64,000 nucleotides of DNA from Variibacter gotjawalensis (GCF_002355335.1 NZ_AP014946.1:1193501-1257500); one strand, 5' to 3'; shown: positions 53,969 through 64,000, counted from the first letter of the stretch. Translations and numbers: made by a program. Notes: generated by a model from the sequence alone, not told the origin.

Positions 53969-53999
53969 AAAAAAGCCCGGCACTCGCGCCGGGCTTTTT
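53969..53999. terminator. Bidirectional terminator
   Basis: AAAAAAGCCCGGC / GCCGGGCTTTTT, between yiaA and the ABC substrate-binding gene on minus. T runs on both strands. Confidence 0.92.
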
Positions 54000-54015
54000 C
54001 TTCGCGTGAGTTGCT

Positions 54016-55071
54016 TCAAGGCTTGAACACGAAGCCATCCTTGATCGCGACCGCATCGGGGATGGGCGGCAAGTCGGAGAAAAGTTCCGGCTTCTCCTTC
54101 ATCACCTTCACGATGTGCTTGGCATCGATGTGCTTGTTGACGTCGAAGGTCGACTTGATCGTCCCGAGGCGCGACAGCACGTCCTGCGCGGCCCAAAGTG
54201 CGCGGAAGTTCTGCGCCGAGAGGCGGCGGTCCGCCTGCTGGATGTTGAACTGCATCGCAGCTTCGGCGACGTCCGGCTTCAGGCCCGGAATCCAGCGCGT
54301 CGCGACTTGCGCGGCTTGCTTCGGATTGGCGCGCATCCACTTGTCGGCTTCCGACACAGCGGCGAGGAATTTCTCGACCGTCGGACCGTTCTTATCGACC
54401 CACGGACGGAGTGCGACATTAAAGCCGAGATACGAGATGACATCGCCGCCACGGATGACTTCGATGGCGCCCGGCACGTCTTTCAGCGCAACGATGGGCC
54501 AGGGATCCCACGACACGAAGCCGTCGATGCCTTTGGCGAGCAGCGCGACCGTCATATCCGGCGGCGGCGTGTTGACGAGCGTGACTTCGTCGACCTTGAG
54601 CCCGGCCTTCTCGATCAGTGCCAGAATGTAGAGGTGGTTGATCGTGCCGAACGAAGCCGCGATCTTCTTGCCCTTGAGCGATTTGAGATCGCCCTTGTTG
54701 ATGCCGGCGCCTTCGCGCGCGATCAACGCCAGCGTCGCGTCGGCGCCGAGTTTCGTCGCGCTGCCCGAGAAGTTGCCGAGGGCGACGAGGTCCATGCCGC
54801 GCAGCACCGCACCGATCATCGGCACGCCGACTTGCACCATGTCGCTCTCACCGGCTTGCAGCGCATTGAGTGCGTCGACGCCGGTCGGGTAGGGGCGCGC
54901 GATCGTGACGTCGAGGCCGTGCTTCTCGAAGAAGCCGCGCTCGAGCGCGATCGGCAGCCCGATCTGATCGATGCCGGTCACCATGCCGGCTTTCAGTTTC
55001 ACAAGCTCCTGCGCATGCGCTGCGAATGGCGCCGCCAAGCACATGGCCAAGGCCAACAGTGTTTTTCTCAT
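54016..55071 (-). CDS. ABC transporter substrate-binding protein, NitT/TauT (SsuA/THI5-like) type
   Basis: 351 residues: signal peptide (MRKTLLALAMCLAAPFAAHA), then the two-lobe SsuA/TauA-like fold. VTGIDQIGLPIALERGFFEK and HGLDVTIARPYPTGVDALNA open the domain; DGFVSWDPWPIVALK is near the middle. These bind nitrate, sulfonates, taurine, bicarbonate or pyrimidine precursors; the ligand cannot be inferred. It is the last gene of a five-gene minus-strand operon. Confidence 0.9.
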   Translation of the reverse strand: MRKTLLALAMCLAAPFAAHAQELVKLKAGMVTGIDQIGLPIALERGFFEKHGLDVTIARPYPTGVDALNALQAGESDMVQVGVPMIGAVLRGMDLVALGNFSGSATKLGADATLALIAREGAGINKGDLKSLKGKKIAASFGTINHLYILALIEKAGLKVDEVTLVNTPPPDMTVALLAKGIDGFVSWDPWPIVALKDVPGAIEVIRGGDVISYLGFNVALRPWVDKNGPTVEKFLAAVSEADKWMRANPKQAAQVATRWIPGLKPDVAEAAMQFNIQQADRRLSAQNFRALWAAQDVLSRLGTIKSTFDVNKHIDAKHIVKVMKEKPELFSDLPPIPDAVAIKDGFVFKP

Positions 55072-55077
55072 TTTGCG

Positions 55078-55410
55078 TTAGCTCCCTTCTTTCAGTGGCT
55101 CCACTTTGGTCACCCAGTAAGGCCGGGCGACAGCGGTGAGGTCCGTTTTCTTCACATTACGAAGTTCGATGCCGTTGTCGGTTGTACCCGCCATACGGCC
55201 GTATTTTTGGAAAGCCTGAACGTGATAGCGCTCTGGCGCGAACGGCAAGGTCACCAGCACGTTCACGCGCTCGCGATTTGCCGGAAACTCGCCCATGACC
55301 TTTGCGGGCGCCGCGACCGTGAGCCAAAGCTGCCACAGCACATAGGCACCCACAACCGAAAGAACGACGCGGCCGCGCGTATCGCCGAGCACCGTGCGGA
55401 CGAGCTTCAT
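55078..55410 (-). CDS. Small membrane-anchored protein of unknown function in the ABC operon
   Basis: 110 residues, with one N-terminal helix (RVVLSVVGAYVLWQLWLTVA) and a periplasmic domain rich in beta pattern (VNVLVTLPFAPERYHVQAFQ, then RPYWVTKVEPLKEGS at the end). It overlaps the ATPase gene by four bases (ATGA) and is six bases from the substrate-binding gene, so it is a genuine operon member. I do not recognise a family. It could be an accessory to substrate capture or to the permease. Confidence 0.75.
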   Translation of the reverse strand: MKLVRTVLGDTRGRVVLSVVGAYVLWQLWLTVAAPAKVMGEFPANRERVNVLVTLPFAPERYHVQAFQKYGRMAGTTDNGIELRNVKKTDLTAVARPYWVTKVEPLKEGS

Positions 55411-56165
55411 GCGCTGCGCACTTTCTGCAGTACGCGCGCCGACAGTGTCTTGAAGGCATCGTCTTCGATGAGGTCGTCCCACACGCGCGGGCGCGGCAGA
55501 TCGATAACGATCTCGTCGAGCACCGTGCCTTTCGACAGCACGATGACGCGGTCGGCCAAGAATACGGCTTCCGGCACATCGTGCGTGATGAAGAGGATCG
55601 TCGGCCGCCGCTCCTGCCAGATGCGCGTGAGTTCTTCTTGAAGTGTCATGCGGGTCTGCGCATCGACGCTCGCGAAGGGCTCGTCCATCAGCAGAATATC
55701 CGGATGATTGGCGAGCGCGCGCGCAACACCGACTCGCTGCTGCATGCCGCCCGAGAGTTCGTTCGGGTAGCGGTCTTCCGCGTGGCTGAGGCCTGCGAGC
55801 GCGATGTATTCGCGCGCGATGGTGTCGCATTCGGCCTTCGGTTTGCCGCGCATTTTCGGACCGAAGCCGACATTGTCGAGCACGGTCTTCCACGGAAACA
55901 ACGCATGCGATTGGAAAACGACGCCGCGCTCCGGGCCGGGCCCGCTCACCGCGCGGCCGTCGAGTAGAATTTCGCCGCCCGAATTCGGAATGAAGCCCGC
56001 AATCATGTTGAGCACTGTGGTCTTGCCGCAGCCCGATGGTCCGACGACGGCAACGAACTCGCCCTGATTGACGTTGAGCGAAACGTCCCGCACGGCGGTG
56101 ACATGCGCGCCCTGGTAAGCGTCGAAATAGGTCTTCGACAGATTTTTGATCGCGAGCGTTTTCAC
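55407..56165 (-). CDS. ABC transporter ATP-binding protein, NitT/TauT type
   Basis: 252 residues with Walker A VVGPSGCGKTTVLNMIAGF, signature ELSGGMQQRVGVARAL, Walker B ILLMDEPFASVDA and switch His in LFITHDVPEA. The GTG start at 56165 overlaps the upstream permease stop (GTGA); the much longer frame in the same register is not coding. Powers import with the two permeases beside it. Confidence 0.95.
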   Translation of the reverse strand: MKTLAIKNLSKTYFDAYQGAHVTAVRDVSLNVNQGEFVAVVGPSGCGKTTVLNMIAGFIPNSGGEILLDGRAVSGPGPERGVVFQSHALFPWKTVLDNVGFGPKMRGKPKAECDTIAREYIALAGLSHAEDRYPNELSGGMQQRVGVARALANHPDILLMDEPFASVDAQTRMTLQEELTRIWQERRPTILFITHDVPEAVFLADRVIVLSKGTVLDEIVIDLPRPRVWDDLIEDDAFKTLSARVLQKVRSA

Positions 56166-56968
56166 TTCTGAACCGTTCCCCAGCGCTGCCCGGTCGCGCG
56201 CTCGATCGGCGCGAGAATCCAGGCATCGACGATGTACCAAAGTGTTCCCAGAATAATCATGCCGAGCATGATCTCGACGACGGAGCCGGCGCGGCGCGCA
56301 TCGAACATCAGGAATCCGATGCCGCTGGTGCCGACGATGATCTCGGTTGCGATCAGCGCGCGCCAGCCGAAGCCGAGGCCATTGCGCAGACCCGTGATGA
56401 TGTTCGGAAGTGCACCCGGCAGAGTGACTTCCTTCAGGATCGCGAACTTGGATGCACCGAGACTCTGCGCCGCGCGGAAGAGATCGAGCGGCACGGAACG
56501 CACGCCGAGCACCGTGTTGAAGATCACCGGGAACATCACCGTATAGACGATGACAAACGTCATCGTTGTGAGGCCGAAGCCGAACCAGATCAGCAGGATC
56601 GGTAGCCACGCGATATCGCCTATCGCCTGGAAGAACAGCACGACAGGCCACAGTGCCGTATGAGCGCGCTTCGAAACTCCGATCAGAATTCCCAGCGGAA
56701 TGCCAAGCGCGATGCCGCAAAGTGCGCCGACGGCGAGGCGGATCAGGCTGTCTTCCAAATAGTCCGGCAGGATGCCTTTGTAGGTCAGCGAGACGAACGA
56801 CTTCCAGACTTCGACCGGCCCCGGAAAGAAGACTTTCGGAAACACTTCGGCGGCGGACACGATCCACCACAGCGCGATGACCGGGATGAACGGCACCAGC
56901 GTCTGCACGATCGGAAAGCGCGTTGTGAGGCGGACGTAGCCGCTCCAGATGGGGAGAAGAACGTTCAT
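56162..56968 (-). CDS. ABC transporter permease, NitT/TauT type (1)
   Basis: 268 residues and six transmembrane helices (binding-protein-dependent transport inner-membrane component). The EAA-like loop that contacts the ATPase is RAAQSLGASKFAILKEVTLP, then GALPNIITGLRNGLGFGWRA. It overlaps neighbours by four bases on either side. The second permease at 56965-57738 is a paralogue; two different permeases suggest a heterodimer. Confidence 0.93.
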   Translation of the reverse strand: MNVLLPIWSGYVRLTTRFPIVQTLVPFIPVIALWWIVSAAEVFPKVFFPGPVEVWKSFVSLTYKGILPDYLEDSLIRLAVGALCGIALGIPLGILIGVSKRAHTALWPVVLFFQAIGDIAWLPILLIWFGFGLTTMTFVIVYTVMFPVIFNTVLGVRSVPLDLFRAAQSLGASKFAILKEVTLPGALPNIITGLRNGLGFGWRALIATEIIVGTSGIGFLMFDARRAGSVVEIMLGMIILGTLWYIVDAWILAPIERATGQRWGTVQK

Positions 56969-57738
56969 GTCGCGCGCACCATGCCCCAGCGTTCGATCGT
57001 ACGGCGCTCGAGCGGCGCGAGCACGAGGCGATCGATCAGCAGCCAGATAATGCCGATCACGATCATGCCCATGACGATCACTTCGGTGCGGTAGAAATCA
57101 CGCGCGACGAACAGCATGTAGCCGAGGCCGACATTGGTCGCGATCATCTCGGCTGCGATGAGACCGCGCCACGCAAAACCGAGACCTGTGCGGATGCCGG
57201 TGACGATGTTCGGCAGCGCGCCTGGTAACAGCACTTCGGTCAGCATCGCCCATGGCCCGGCACCGAGCGACGCGGCCGCGTTGCGCACCGGCTTCGGAAT
57301 GGTCGAAACGCCGAGCAGCGTGTTGTAGGTGACGACGAAGAACACCGCGTTGAAGATCACGAACGTGATCGCGCCGAAGCCGTAGCCGAACCACAGCGTC
57401 GCGATCGGGATCCAGGCGATTCCGGCCAGCACCGAGAAGAACCGCAGCGGCGGGTTGAGGAAGTCGGCGACGATCTTGTTGACGCCCATCGCGATGCCAA
57501 GCGGCACCGCGACCAGGATGGCCAGCACGGTGCCGACCGCGATCCGGCCGAGGCTGGCGCCGACATGCTGGATCAGTGTGCCATCGCGTATCGCCTCGAC
57601 AAACGCATTCCAAACAGCCGGCACGCTCGGGAAGATGCGCGGATTGACGTCGAAGCTCGCAACGATGACGGCCCACACCGCGACCAGCACTGCGAGCGGG
57701 AGGATGAACAGAAGCGTTGAAGAGAGACGGGACGCCAT
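56965..57738 (-). CDS. ABC transporter permease, NitT/TauT type (2)
   Basis: 257 residues. First gene of the operon. Same topology as its paralogue, with the EAA loop AAASLGAGPWAMLTEVLLPG and then ALPNIVTGIRTGLGFAWRG. Sequence identity with the other permease is obvious in the loop and last helices. The promoter is in the gap 57739-58098, which is shared divergently with the TorF-like porin. Confidence 0.93.
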   Translation of the reverse strand: MASRLSSTLLFILPLAVLVAVWAVIVASFDVNPRIFPSVPAVWNAFVEAIRDGTLIQHVGASLGRIAVGTVLAILVAVPLGIAMGVNKIVADFLNPPLRFFSVLAGIAWIPIATLWFGYGFGAITFVIFNAVFFVVTYNTLLGVSTIPKPVRNAAASLGAGPWAMLTEVLLPGALPNIVTGIRTGLGFAWRGLIAAEMIATNVGLGYMLFVARDFYRTEVIVMGMIVIGIIWLLIDRLVLAPLERRTIERWGMVRAT

Positions 57739-58098
57739 CAGGAGCTACGAGCGCCTGAAACCTCACGGAAGGCGCGTGGCGCGCGCTCAACGATTCGCGC
57801 TGCGCGATCGAATCGCGGCCTTTGAGTCACAGTTTCCATCCCCCGGTTGTGTTTTCGCTAACTTGGCGCAACCACAAGGCGTTGGGCAACCCACAACTGT
57901 GTGACGAAAAAGCAACGAGCGTGATCTTGTTTGTGCCCGCAAGGCCTGGTTGCACAATAAGTCGGCAATTGCTCAGGCAATTACCTTGTCGCATTTCAAA
58001 ACTGGTGTCGAATAGGCCCATCGAATTTCGCGGCAATCGCTGAGGGTTGCCAAGGGGCGGTTCAACGAAGAGCCGTAAGGAAGAAGGGGCTAAGGACG
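57739..58098. other. Divergent control region, ABC operon / TorF-like porin
   Basis: 360 bases without a supported gene. GGCAATT occurs twice as a direct repeat (57964-57970 and 57976-57982). A stretch at about 57840-57900 has several GTTG/CAAC arms that could fold (for example GTTGGG / CCCACAAC). The last bases AAGGAAGAAGGGGCTAAGG before 58099 are purine-rich and hold the porin ribosome site. A long 5' leader for the porin mRNA is possible. Confidence 0.45.
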
Positions 58099-59022
58099 AT
58101 GAAAGTTTCGATGTTGACCAAGGTGGCACCGCTCGCAGTGGCCGCTGCACTGTTTGCCGCTCCGGCAAGCGCTGCTGATTTGTACGTGAAGGCACCGAAG
58201 GTTGCCGTCGTCGAGGCTCCGAGCCAGTTCGACATCGCCTTCGGCGCTCTCGTGCAGAGCGACTATAACTTCCGCGGTATCTCGCAGTCGGATCGCGGCG
58301 CTGGCGTCGGCGCTTACTTCGAGCCGCGCTACAAGTTCGGCAACTTCGAAGCTTACGTCGGTATCGGCGGCCTTTCGACGGCTCTCCCGACCCAGCCGAC
58401 CGCTGAGATCGATCTCTACGGTGGTTTGCGTTACACCTGGGGCGCACTGACGTTCGACGTCGGCGGCATCTACTACTACTATCCGCGTGAGAAGCAGCAG
58501 TTCTGCATCGATGCGGGATGCACGGGCGTAAGCTCCAACGGCGCATTCGCACCGTTCACCCTCCGTGACACGGACTTCGCCGAAGTTTACGGCAAGGTGA
58601 ACTGGACCGTGAACGATTGGCTCGGCCTTGGCGCATATGTCTATCACTCGCCGGATTGGCTGAACACGGGCGCTTCGGGCACCTACGCCGGCGGTACCGT
58701 CAAGATCACCGCTCCGAGCACCTTCCTGCCGAGCAGCATCGGAACGTACGTTTCGGCTGAGGTGGCTCACTACTGGTTCGGCACGCCGAGCGCCTTCTTC
58801 ACGCTGCCGTTCGTCGACTACACTTACTGGAACGCTGGCATCGGCTTTACCTACAAGGCTCTCACGCTTGACCTGCGCTACCACGACACAGACCTCAGCC
58901 GCGGCGAGTGCTTTGCGCTCACCGGCGACCCGCGCGGTGTTGTGAGCGGCCAGTCGCGTTGGTGCGGTCAGTCCTTCGTCGCCAAGCTGTCGGTCGACAC
59001 GACGCTCAGCGCGATCAAGTAA
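58099..59022 (+). CDS. TorF-family outer-membrane beta-barrel porin
   Basis: 307 residues. Signal peptide (APLAVAAALFAAPASA), then the TorF/TIGR02001 start FDIAFGALVQSDYNFRGISQ, followed by SDRGAGVGAYFEPRYKFGNF. Alternating aromatic/hydrophilic strands follow (LYGGLRYTWGALTFDVGGIY), and the last strand is FVAKLSVDTTLSAIK. Two Cys pairs are visible (FCIDAGC in a loop; ECFALTGD and RWCGQ near the end). A putative porin; the substrate is unknown. It is divergent from the ABC operon and precedes the lactate permease. Confidence 0.88.
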   Translation: MKVSMLTKVAPLAVAAALFAAPASAADLYVKAPKVAVVEAPSQFDIAFGALVQSDYNFRGISQSDRGAGVGAYFEPRYKFGNFEAYVGIGGLSTALPTQPTAEIDLYGGLRYTWGALTFDVGGIYYYYPREKQQFCIDAGCTGVSSNGAFAPFTLRDTDFAEVYGKVNWTVNDWLGLGAYVYHSPDWLNTGASGTYAGGTVKITAPSTFLPSSIGTYVSAEVAHYWFGTPSAFFTLPFVDYTYWNAGIGFTYKALTLDLRYHDTDLSRGECFALTGDPRGVVSGQSRWCGQSFVAKLSVDTTLSAIK

Positions 59023-59045
59023 TCGCCTCGCTCTAGCGAGACTTT

Positions 59046-59073
59046 GGAAAGGCCGCCTCCGGGCGGCCTTTCT
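59046..59073 (+). terminator. Terminator of the TorF-like gene
   Basis: GGAAAGGCCGCC-TCC-GGGCGGCCTTTC, T-rich after it (TTCTTTT). About 24 bases past the stop. Confidence 0.85.
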
Positions 59074-59167
59074 TTTGCGCGTCAGCCATGCGCGCACTCC
59101 AGTTCCTCGCGCCTTCCGAACCCGTAAGCTGCGTCAAAACGACGCGTGGGGCGGCGGGGGAATTCGC

Positions 59168-60832
<1,665 letters not shown>

Positions 60833-61015
60833 CGCGGCGCCGTCACAGAGTAACCATCACGCGAATGCGAGCGGGACTGCGACTATAGACGTAGGTCTAA
60901 AGGCTTGCGGAACACGGTGAGGTTGTAACAAAGTGTCTCCCAAGGCGCCCGAGCCATCGCGGCGCCACTTGAGCGCGCCCGTAAACAAGGGCCGCCTGCT
61001 TCTAGGGAGAACCGA

Positions 61016-62155
61016 ATGGCTACCGATAAACGATCCGCTGTGCCGTCGCGCCGAAAATTCCTCGCCGGCGCGGCTCTCGCGGGCGCTGCCGCTACAGTCG
61101 TAGCGCCGTCCGTCGTCAAGGCGCAGGGCGCAACCTCGATGCGTTTCCAGAGCACCTGGCCGTCGAAGGACATCTTCCACGAATTCGCCAACGACTACGC
61201 CAAGAAGGTCAACGACATGACCGGCGGCGAGCTCAAGATCGAAGTGCTGCCGGCCGGCGCTGTCGTTCCGGCGTTCCAGCTGCTCGAAGCCGTCACCAAA
61301 GGCGTGCTCGACGGCGGTCACGGCGTGCTCGCCTATCACTACGGCAAGAACACCGCGCTCGCGCTGTGGGGCTCTGGTCCGGGCTACGCCATGGACGCGA
61401 ACATGCTGATGGCTTGGCACAAATACGGCGGCGGCAAAGCGCTGCTCGAAGAACTCTACGCTTCGATCGGCGCTAACGTCGTCTCGTTCCCGTATGGCCC
61501 GATGCCGACGCAGCCGCTCGGCTGGTTCAAGAAGCCGATCACCAAGGTCGACGACCTCAAGGGTCTGAAGTTTCGCACCGTCGGCATCTCGATCGACGTG
61601 TTCACGGGCCTTGGCGCTTCCGTCAACGCGCTCCCGGGCGGCGAAATCGTCGCCGCGATGGACCGCGGCTTGCTCGACGCCGCCGAGTTCAACAACGCCT
61701 CGTCGGATCGCGTGCTCGGCTTCCCGGACGTGTCGAAGGTCTGCATGCTGCAGAGCTATCACCAGAACGCCGAGCAGTTCGAAGTGATGTTCAACAAGGA
61801 CAAGTATAACGGCCTGCCGGAGAAGATCCGCGCGATCATTGCGAATGCGACGGAAGCCGCCGGCCAGGACATGCAGTGGAAGGCGATCGATCGCTACTCG
61901 ACCGATTACCTCGAGATGCAGCAGAAGGATGGCGTCAAGTTCTACAAGACGCCGGACGCCGTGCTGAAGCGTCAGCTCGAAGTGTTCGATGAGGTCGCCA
62001 AGAAGAAGGCCTCCGAGAGCCCGCTGTTCAAGAAGATCGTCGAGTCGCAGCTGGCTTTCGCCAAGCGCGCGACGCGTTGGGAGCAGGACACACTGGTCAG
62101 CCGCCGCATGGCGTTCGACCACTATTTCGGTGCCAACGCGAAGTCGCCGATCTAA
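61016..62155 (+). CDS. dctP: TRAP transporter solute-binding protein (DctP family), Tat-exported
   Basis: 379 residues. A twin-arginine signal PSRRKFLAGAALAGAAATVV directs a folded protein to the periplasm. The DctP-type domain starts MRFQSTWPSKDIFHEFANDY and includes KFRTVGISIDVFTGLGASVN with the Arg that binds the substrate carboxylate. The pattern resembles TakP-like proteins for 2-oxoacids; the ligand is not proven. AGGGAGAA precedes the ATG. A terminator after it suggests that a separate promoter drives dctQM, or that binding protein is made in excess. Confidence 0.92.
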   Translation: MATDKRSAVPSRRKFLAGAALAGAAATVVAPSVVKAQGATSMRFQSTWPSKDIFHEFANDYAKKVNDMTGGELKIEVLPAGAVVPAFQLLEAVTKGVLDGGHGVLAYHYGKNTALALWGSGPGYAMDANMLMAWHKYGGGKALLEELYASIGANVVSFPYGPMPTQPLGWFKKPITKVDDLKGLKFRTVGISIDVFTGLGASVNALPGGEIVAAMDRGLLDAAEFNNASSDRVLGFPDVSKVCMLQSYHQNAEQFEVMFNKDKYNGLPEKIRAIIANATEAAGQDMQWKAIDRYSTDYLEMQQKDGVKFYKTPDAVLKRQLEVFDEVAKKKASESPLFKKIVESQLAFAKRATRWEQDTLVSRRMAFDHYFGANAKSPI

Positions 62156-62174
62156 CGGCGCCCTCAAGAAAGAC

Positions 62175-62207
62175 AAAACCATCCGGCCGCTCGCCGGATG
62201 GTTTTTT
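62175..62207 (+). terminator. Terminator after dctP
   Basis: AAAACCATCCGGC / GCCGGATGGTTTT with six T, 20 bases past the stop. Partial readthrough into dctQM is likely because those genes follow on the same strand. Confidence 0.93.
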
Positions 62208-62266
62208 GCTAGCTGACAGAGCGATTTGAACAATCGCACGCGGCGACTGGGAATAGGGGGAAGCGT

Positions 62267-62932
62267 ATGAGCGTCGAAAAAGCGCTGCACGCGGTCGATG
62301 CGATCAGCACGTGGGTCGGCAAAGCCGCCGCCTGGCTGATCATTGGTCTGATGCTGTTGATCTGCGGCGAAGTGTTCAAACGCTACATCCTCAACGCACC
62401 GACGGCGTGGATCTTCGACGCCTCGAACATGTTCTACGGCACGCTGTTCATGATGTGCGGCGCCTATGCGCTGGCACAGAACGCGCACGTGCGCGGCGAC
62501 TTTCTCTATTCATCGATGCGGCCCCGCACGCAGGCGATGCTCGACCTCGCGCTCTACATCCTCTTCTTCTTTCCAGGCATCGTGGCGCTGGTGATCGCCG
62601 GCACTGACTATGCGGCCGACTCTTGGCGCATCCGAGAACACTCGAACGTCACCGCCGATGGCCCGCCGATCTTCCACTTCAAGACTGTGATCCCGATCGC
62701 CGGCGCGCTCGTGCTGCTGCAAGGCATCGCCGAGACGGTCCGCTGCATTGTCTGCTTGAAGAACGGTGAGTGGCCGAGCCGCCTTGCCGACGTCAACGAG
62801 ATCGACGTCGTCGAAGAGCAGCTCGCCAACTCCGAATACGTCGACGAAGAGTCGCGCCGCCGCGCCATCGAGAGCGCAAAGCACATTGATGAAATCGCGC
62901 GTCAACGCGGCTTGGGAGATTCTGAGAAATGA
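62267..62932 (+). CDS. dctQ: TRAP transporter small permease (DctQ)
   Basis: 221 residues: four transmembrane helices (AWLIIGLMLLICGEVFKRYI, YGTLFMMCGAYALAQNAHVR, LDLALYILFFFPGIVALVIA, VIPIAGALVLLQGIAETVRC) and a longer than usual charged C-terminal tail (~60 residues, EQLANSEYVDEESRRRAIES). Partner of the large permease below. GGGGGAAGC precedes the ATG; the stop overlaps dctM by four bases (ATGA). Confidence 0.93.
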   Translation: MSVEKALHAVDAISTWVGKAAAWLIIGLMLLICGEVFKRYILNAPTAWIFDASNMFYGTLFMMCGAYALAQNAHVRGDFLYSSMRPRTQAMLDLALYILFFFPGIVALVIAGTDYAADSWRIREHSNVTADGPPIFHFKTVIPIAGALVLLQGIAETVRCIVCLKNGEWPSRLADVNEIDVVEEQLANSEYVDEESRRRAIESAKHIDEIARQRGLGDSEK

Positions 62933-64000
62933 GTGATCCGGCACTCGGCCTGTTGATGCTCGGCCTGATCGTGGTCGTCATCGTGATGGGCTTCCCGACC
63001 GCCTTCACGCTGATGGGCCTCGGCATCGTCTTCGGCTACATCGCTTTCTACAATCCGGCACAAGCGCTGATCGACAACCGGGTCTTCGAGCTGATGGTCC
63101 AGCGCACTTACGGCGCGATGACCAACGACGTCCTCATATCCGTCCCGTTATTCGTCTTAATGGGCTACGTGATGGAGCGCGGGGCGCTCGTCGACAAAAT
63201 GTTCTACGCGATCCAACTCGCGTTCCGGAACGTGCCGGCTTCGCTTGCGGTCGCAACGCTGATCGTCTGCACCTTCTGGGGTATCGCGTCGGGGCTGGTC
63301 GGCGCTGTCGTCGTGCTGATGGGCGTCATCGCGCTCAACCCGATGCTGCGCGCCGGTTATGACGTGAAACTCGCGACCGGCGTCATCACGGCGGGCGGCA
63401 CGCTCGGCATTCTCATTCCGCCGTCCGTGATGATCATCGTTTATGCGGCCGTCGCCGGGCAGTCGGTGGTGAAGCTTTACGCCGCCGCGATGTTTCCGGG
63501 CTTCTTCCTCGCGCTGCTTTATCTCGTCTACATCATCGGTTGGGCGCTGATCAGCCCGCGCGTTGCGCCGAAGCTATCCGAAGAGCAACTGCGCGTGCCG
63601 GTGCCGGACTGGGTCAGCAAATTCCAGGCGGCTTATTCGAAGAACGTCTTCGTCAGCTTGGTCTCGGCGCTGTTCAATCCCGCCAAGGCGAAAGCGATCG
63701 AGACCGGCAAGGGCCATCTCGCCTACGGGCAGATCGTCAAGAACTTCCTGATCTCGCTGATCCCGTTCATCATCGTCGCCGGTATGCTCGCAACCGCGTG
63801 GTGGTACGTCGTCATCCACCAGCAGGTCGGACCGGAAGCGGTCGTGGAAGGCGTCGAGCAGCTCGGTTCGCCCGACATCGGCCCGAAGGAAGCGACCGAC
63901 GCGCAGAAGGGCGCGCCGATGGGCTTCTACATCGGCTGGGGCATCGCGGTGCTGCTCGGCCTCTTCTACATTTTCCGCTACTACACGCGGCTCACTGCCG
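62929..64000 (+). CDS. dctM: TRAP transporter large permease (DctM), 3'-truncated by the window
   Basis: The open frame runs from the ATG at 62929 to the edge (357 codons). Multiple transmembrane helices begin with LGLLMLGLIVVVIVMGFPTA; family motifs LISVPLFVLMGYVMERG, FWGIASGLVGAVVVLMGVIA and TAGGTLGILIPPSVMIIVYA follow. After helix ~7 there is a hydrophilic stretch of ~60 residues (KLSEEQLRVPVPDWVSKF ... AIETGKGHLAYGQ) and a second at residues ~305-330, longer than in the usual ~430-residue DctM. The stop lies beyond 64000, so length and C-terminus are unknown. Confidence 0.93.
   Translation, partial: MSDPALGLLMLGLIVVVIVMGFPTAFTLMGLGIVFGYIAFYNPAQALIDNRVFELMVQRTYGAMTNDVLISVPLFVLMGYVMERGALVDKMFYAIQLAFRNVPASLAVATLIVCTFWGIASGLVGAVVVLMGVIALNPMLRAGYDVKLATGVITAGGTLGILIPPSVMIIVYAAVAGQSVVKLYAAAMFPGFFLALLYLVYIIGWALISPRVAPKLSEEQLRVPVPDWVSKFQAAYSKNVFVSLVSALFNPAKAKAIETGKGHLAYGQIVKNFLISLIPFIIVAGMLATAWWYVVIHQQVGPEAVVEGVEQLGSPDIGPKEATDAQKGAPMGFYIGWGIAVLLGLFYIFRYYTRLTA

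Noticed and set aside
55407-56870. A 487-codon version of the ABC ATPase
   Set aside because: The first ~235 codons are the other frame of the permease gene; the true start is the GTG at 56165 that overlaps the permease stop.

Overview
The window looks like the chromosome of a high-GC alphaproteobacterium of the order Hyphomicrobiales, probably close to the Bradyrhizobium / Xanthobacteraceae group. This rests on: a tartrate dehydratase that closely resembles Bradyrhizobium TarD; Hyphomicrobiales-type families (DUF2794, DUF1127, DUF429, TorF porin); the chain atpHAGDC - rppH - ctpA - envC-like - rlmH - rsfS - nadD - proA; and dispersed repeats of types common in Bradyrhizobium-like genomes. 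No species is claimed, and no database search was run.

Layout. 1-2042: the 3' part of a TonB-dependent receptor, then tRNA-Ile2(CAU). 2.2-4.9 kb: a SIMPL-domain protein, leuC and a small monooxygenase-like protein. 5.0-8.9 kb: four minus-strand secreted Gly/Tyr/Arg-rich proteins around a DUF429 / FAD-oxidoreductase pair. 9.0-15.6 kb: a catabolic island with a CoA-ester lyase, an MHS transporter, a phytanoyl-CoA-dioxygenase-like enzyme, a LacI regulator, tarD and a LysR regulator. 15.8-24.2 kb: DUF1127, a RelE/HTH toxin-antitoxin pair, DUF1345, mtgA, fadE-like, xerC and priA. 24.2-27.8 kb: a mixed block (secreted protein, DMT exporter, msrB, a non-coding segment ending in a strong terminator, a secreted cyclase-family protein).

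28.0-41.9 kb: the ATP synthase F1 operon atpHAGDC, interrupted by an ohr/OsmC gene and by two kinds of dispersed repeat; then a DUF559 nuclease gene between inverted repeats, two overlapping Nudix genes, a short anchor protein, and the cell-wall/ribosome/NAD/proline block. 42.0-49.1 kb: yciB, the cytochrome c maturation genes ccmABCDG (ccmD is only 57 codons), a parDE module placed between ccmA and acnA, and acnA. 49.3-54.0 kb: DUF1223, hicAB, DUF2794, an HExxH protein, a GNAT acetyltransferase, and a pspA-yiaA operon with a duplicated operator-like palindrome. 54.0-57.7 kb: an ABC uptake operon of the NitT/TauT type with an extra small membrane protein. 58.1-64.0 kb: a TorF-type porin, an LctP lactate/glycolate permease, and a TRAP system whose large permease runs off the end.

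The functional theme is a free-living aerobic heterotroph equipped for organic-acid uptake (LctP, TRAP, MHS, tartrate), respiration (ATP synthase, cytochrome c maturation, aconitase) and envelope care (MtgA, EnvC/CtpA, PspA, TorF). The clearest unusual points are the interrupted atp operon, the DUF559 gene between inverted repeats with a gene-less related repeat pair 4.6 kb away, the paired palindromes upstream of pspA, and two non-coding stretches bounded by strong terminators. No CRISPR array, prophage or insertion-sequence transposase was seen.
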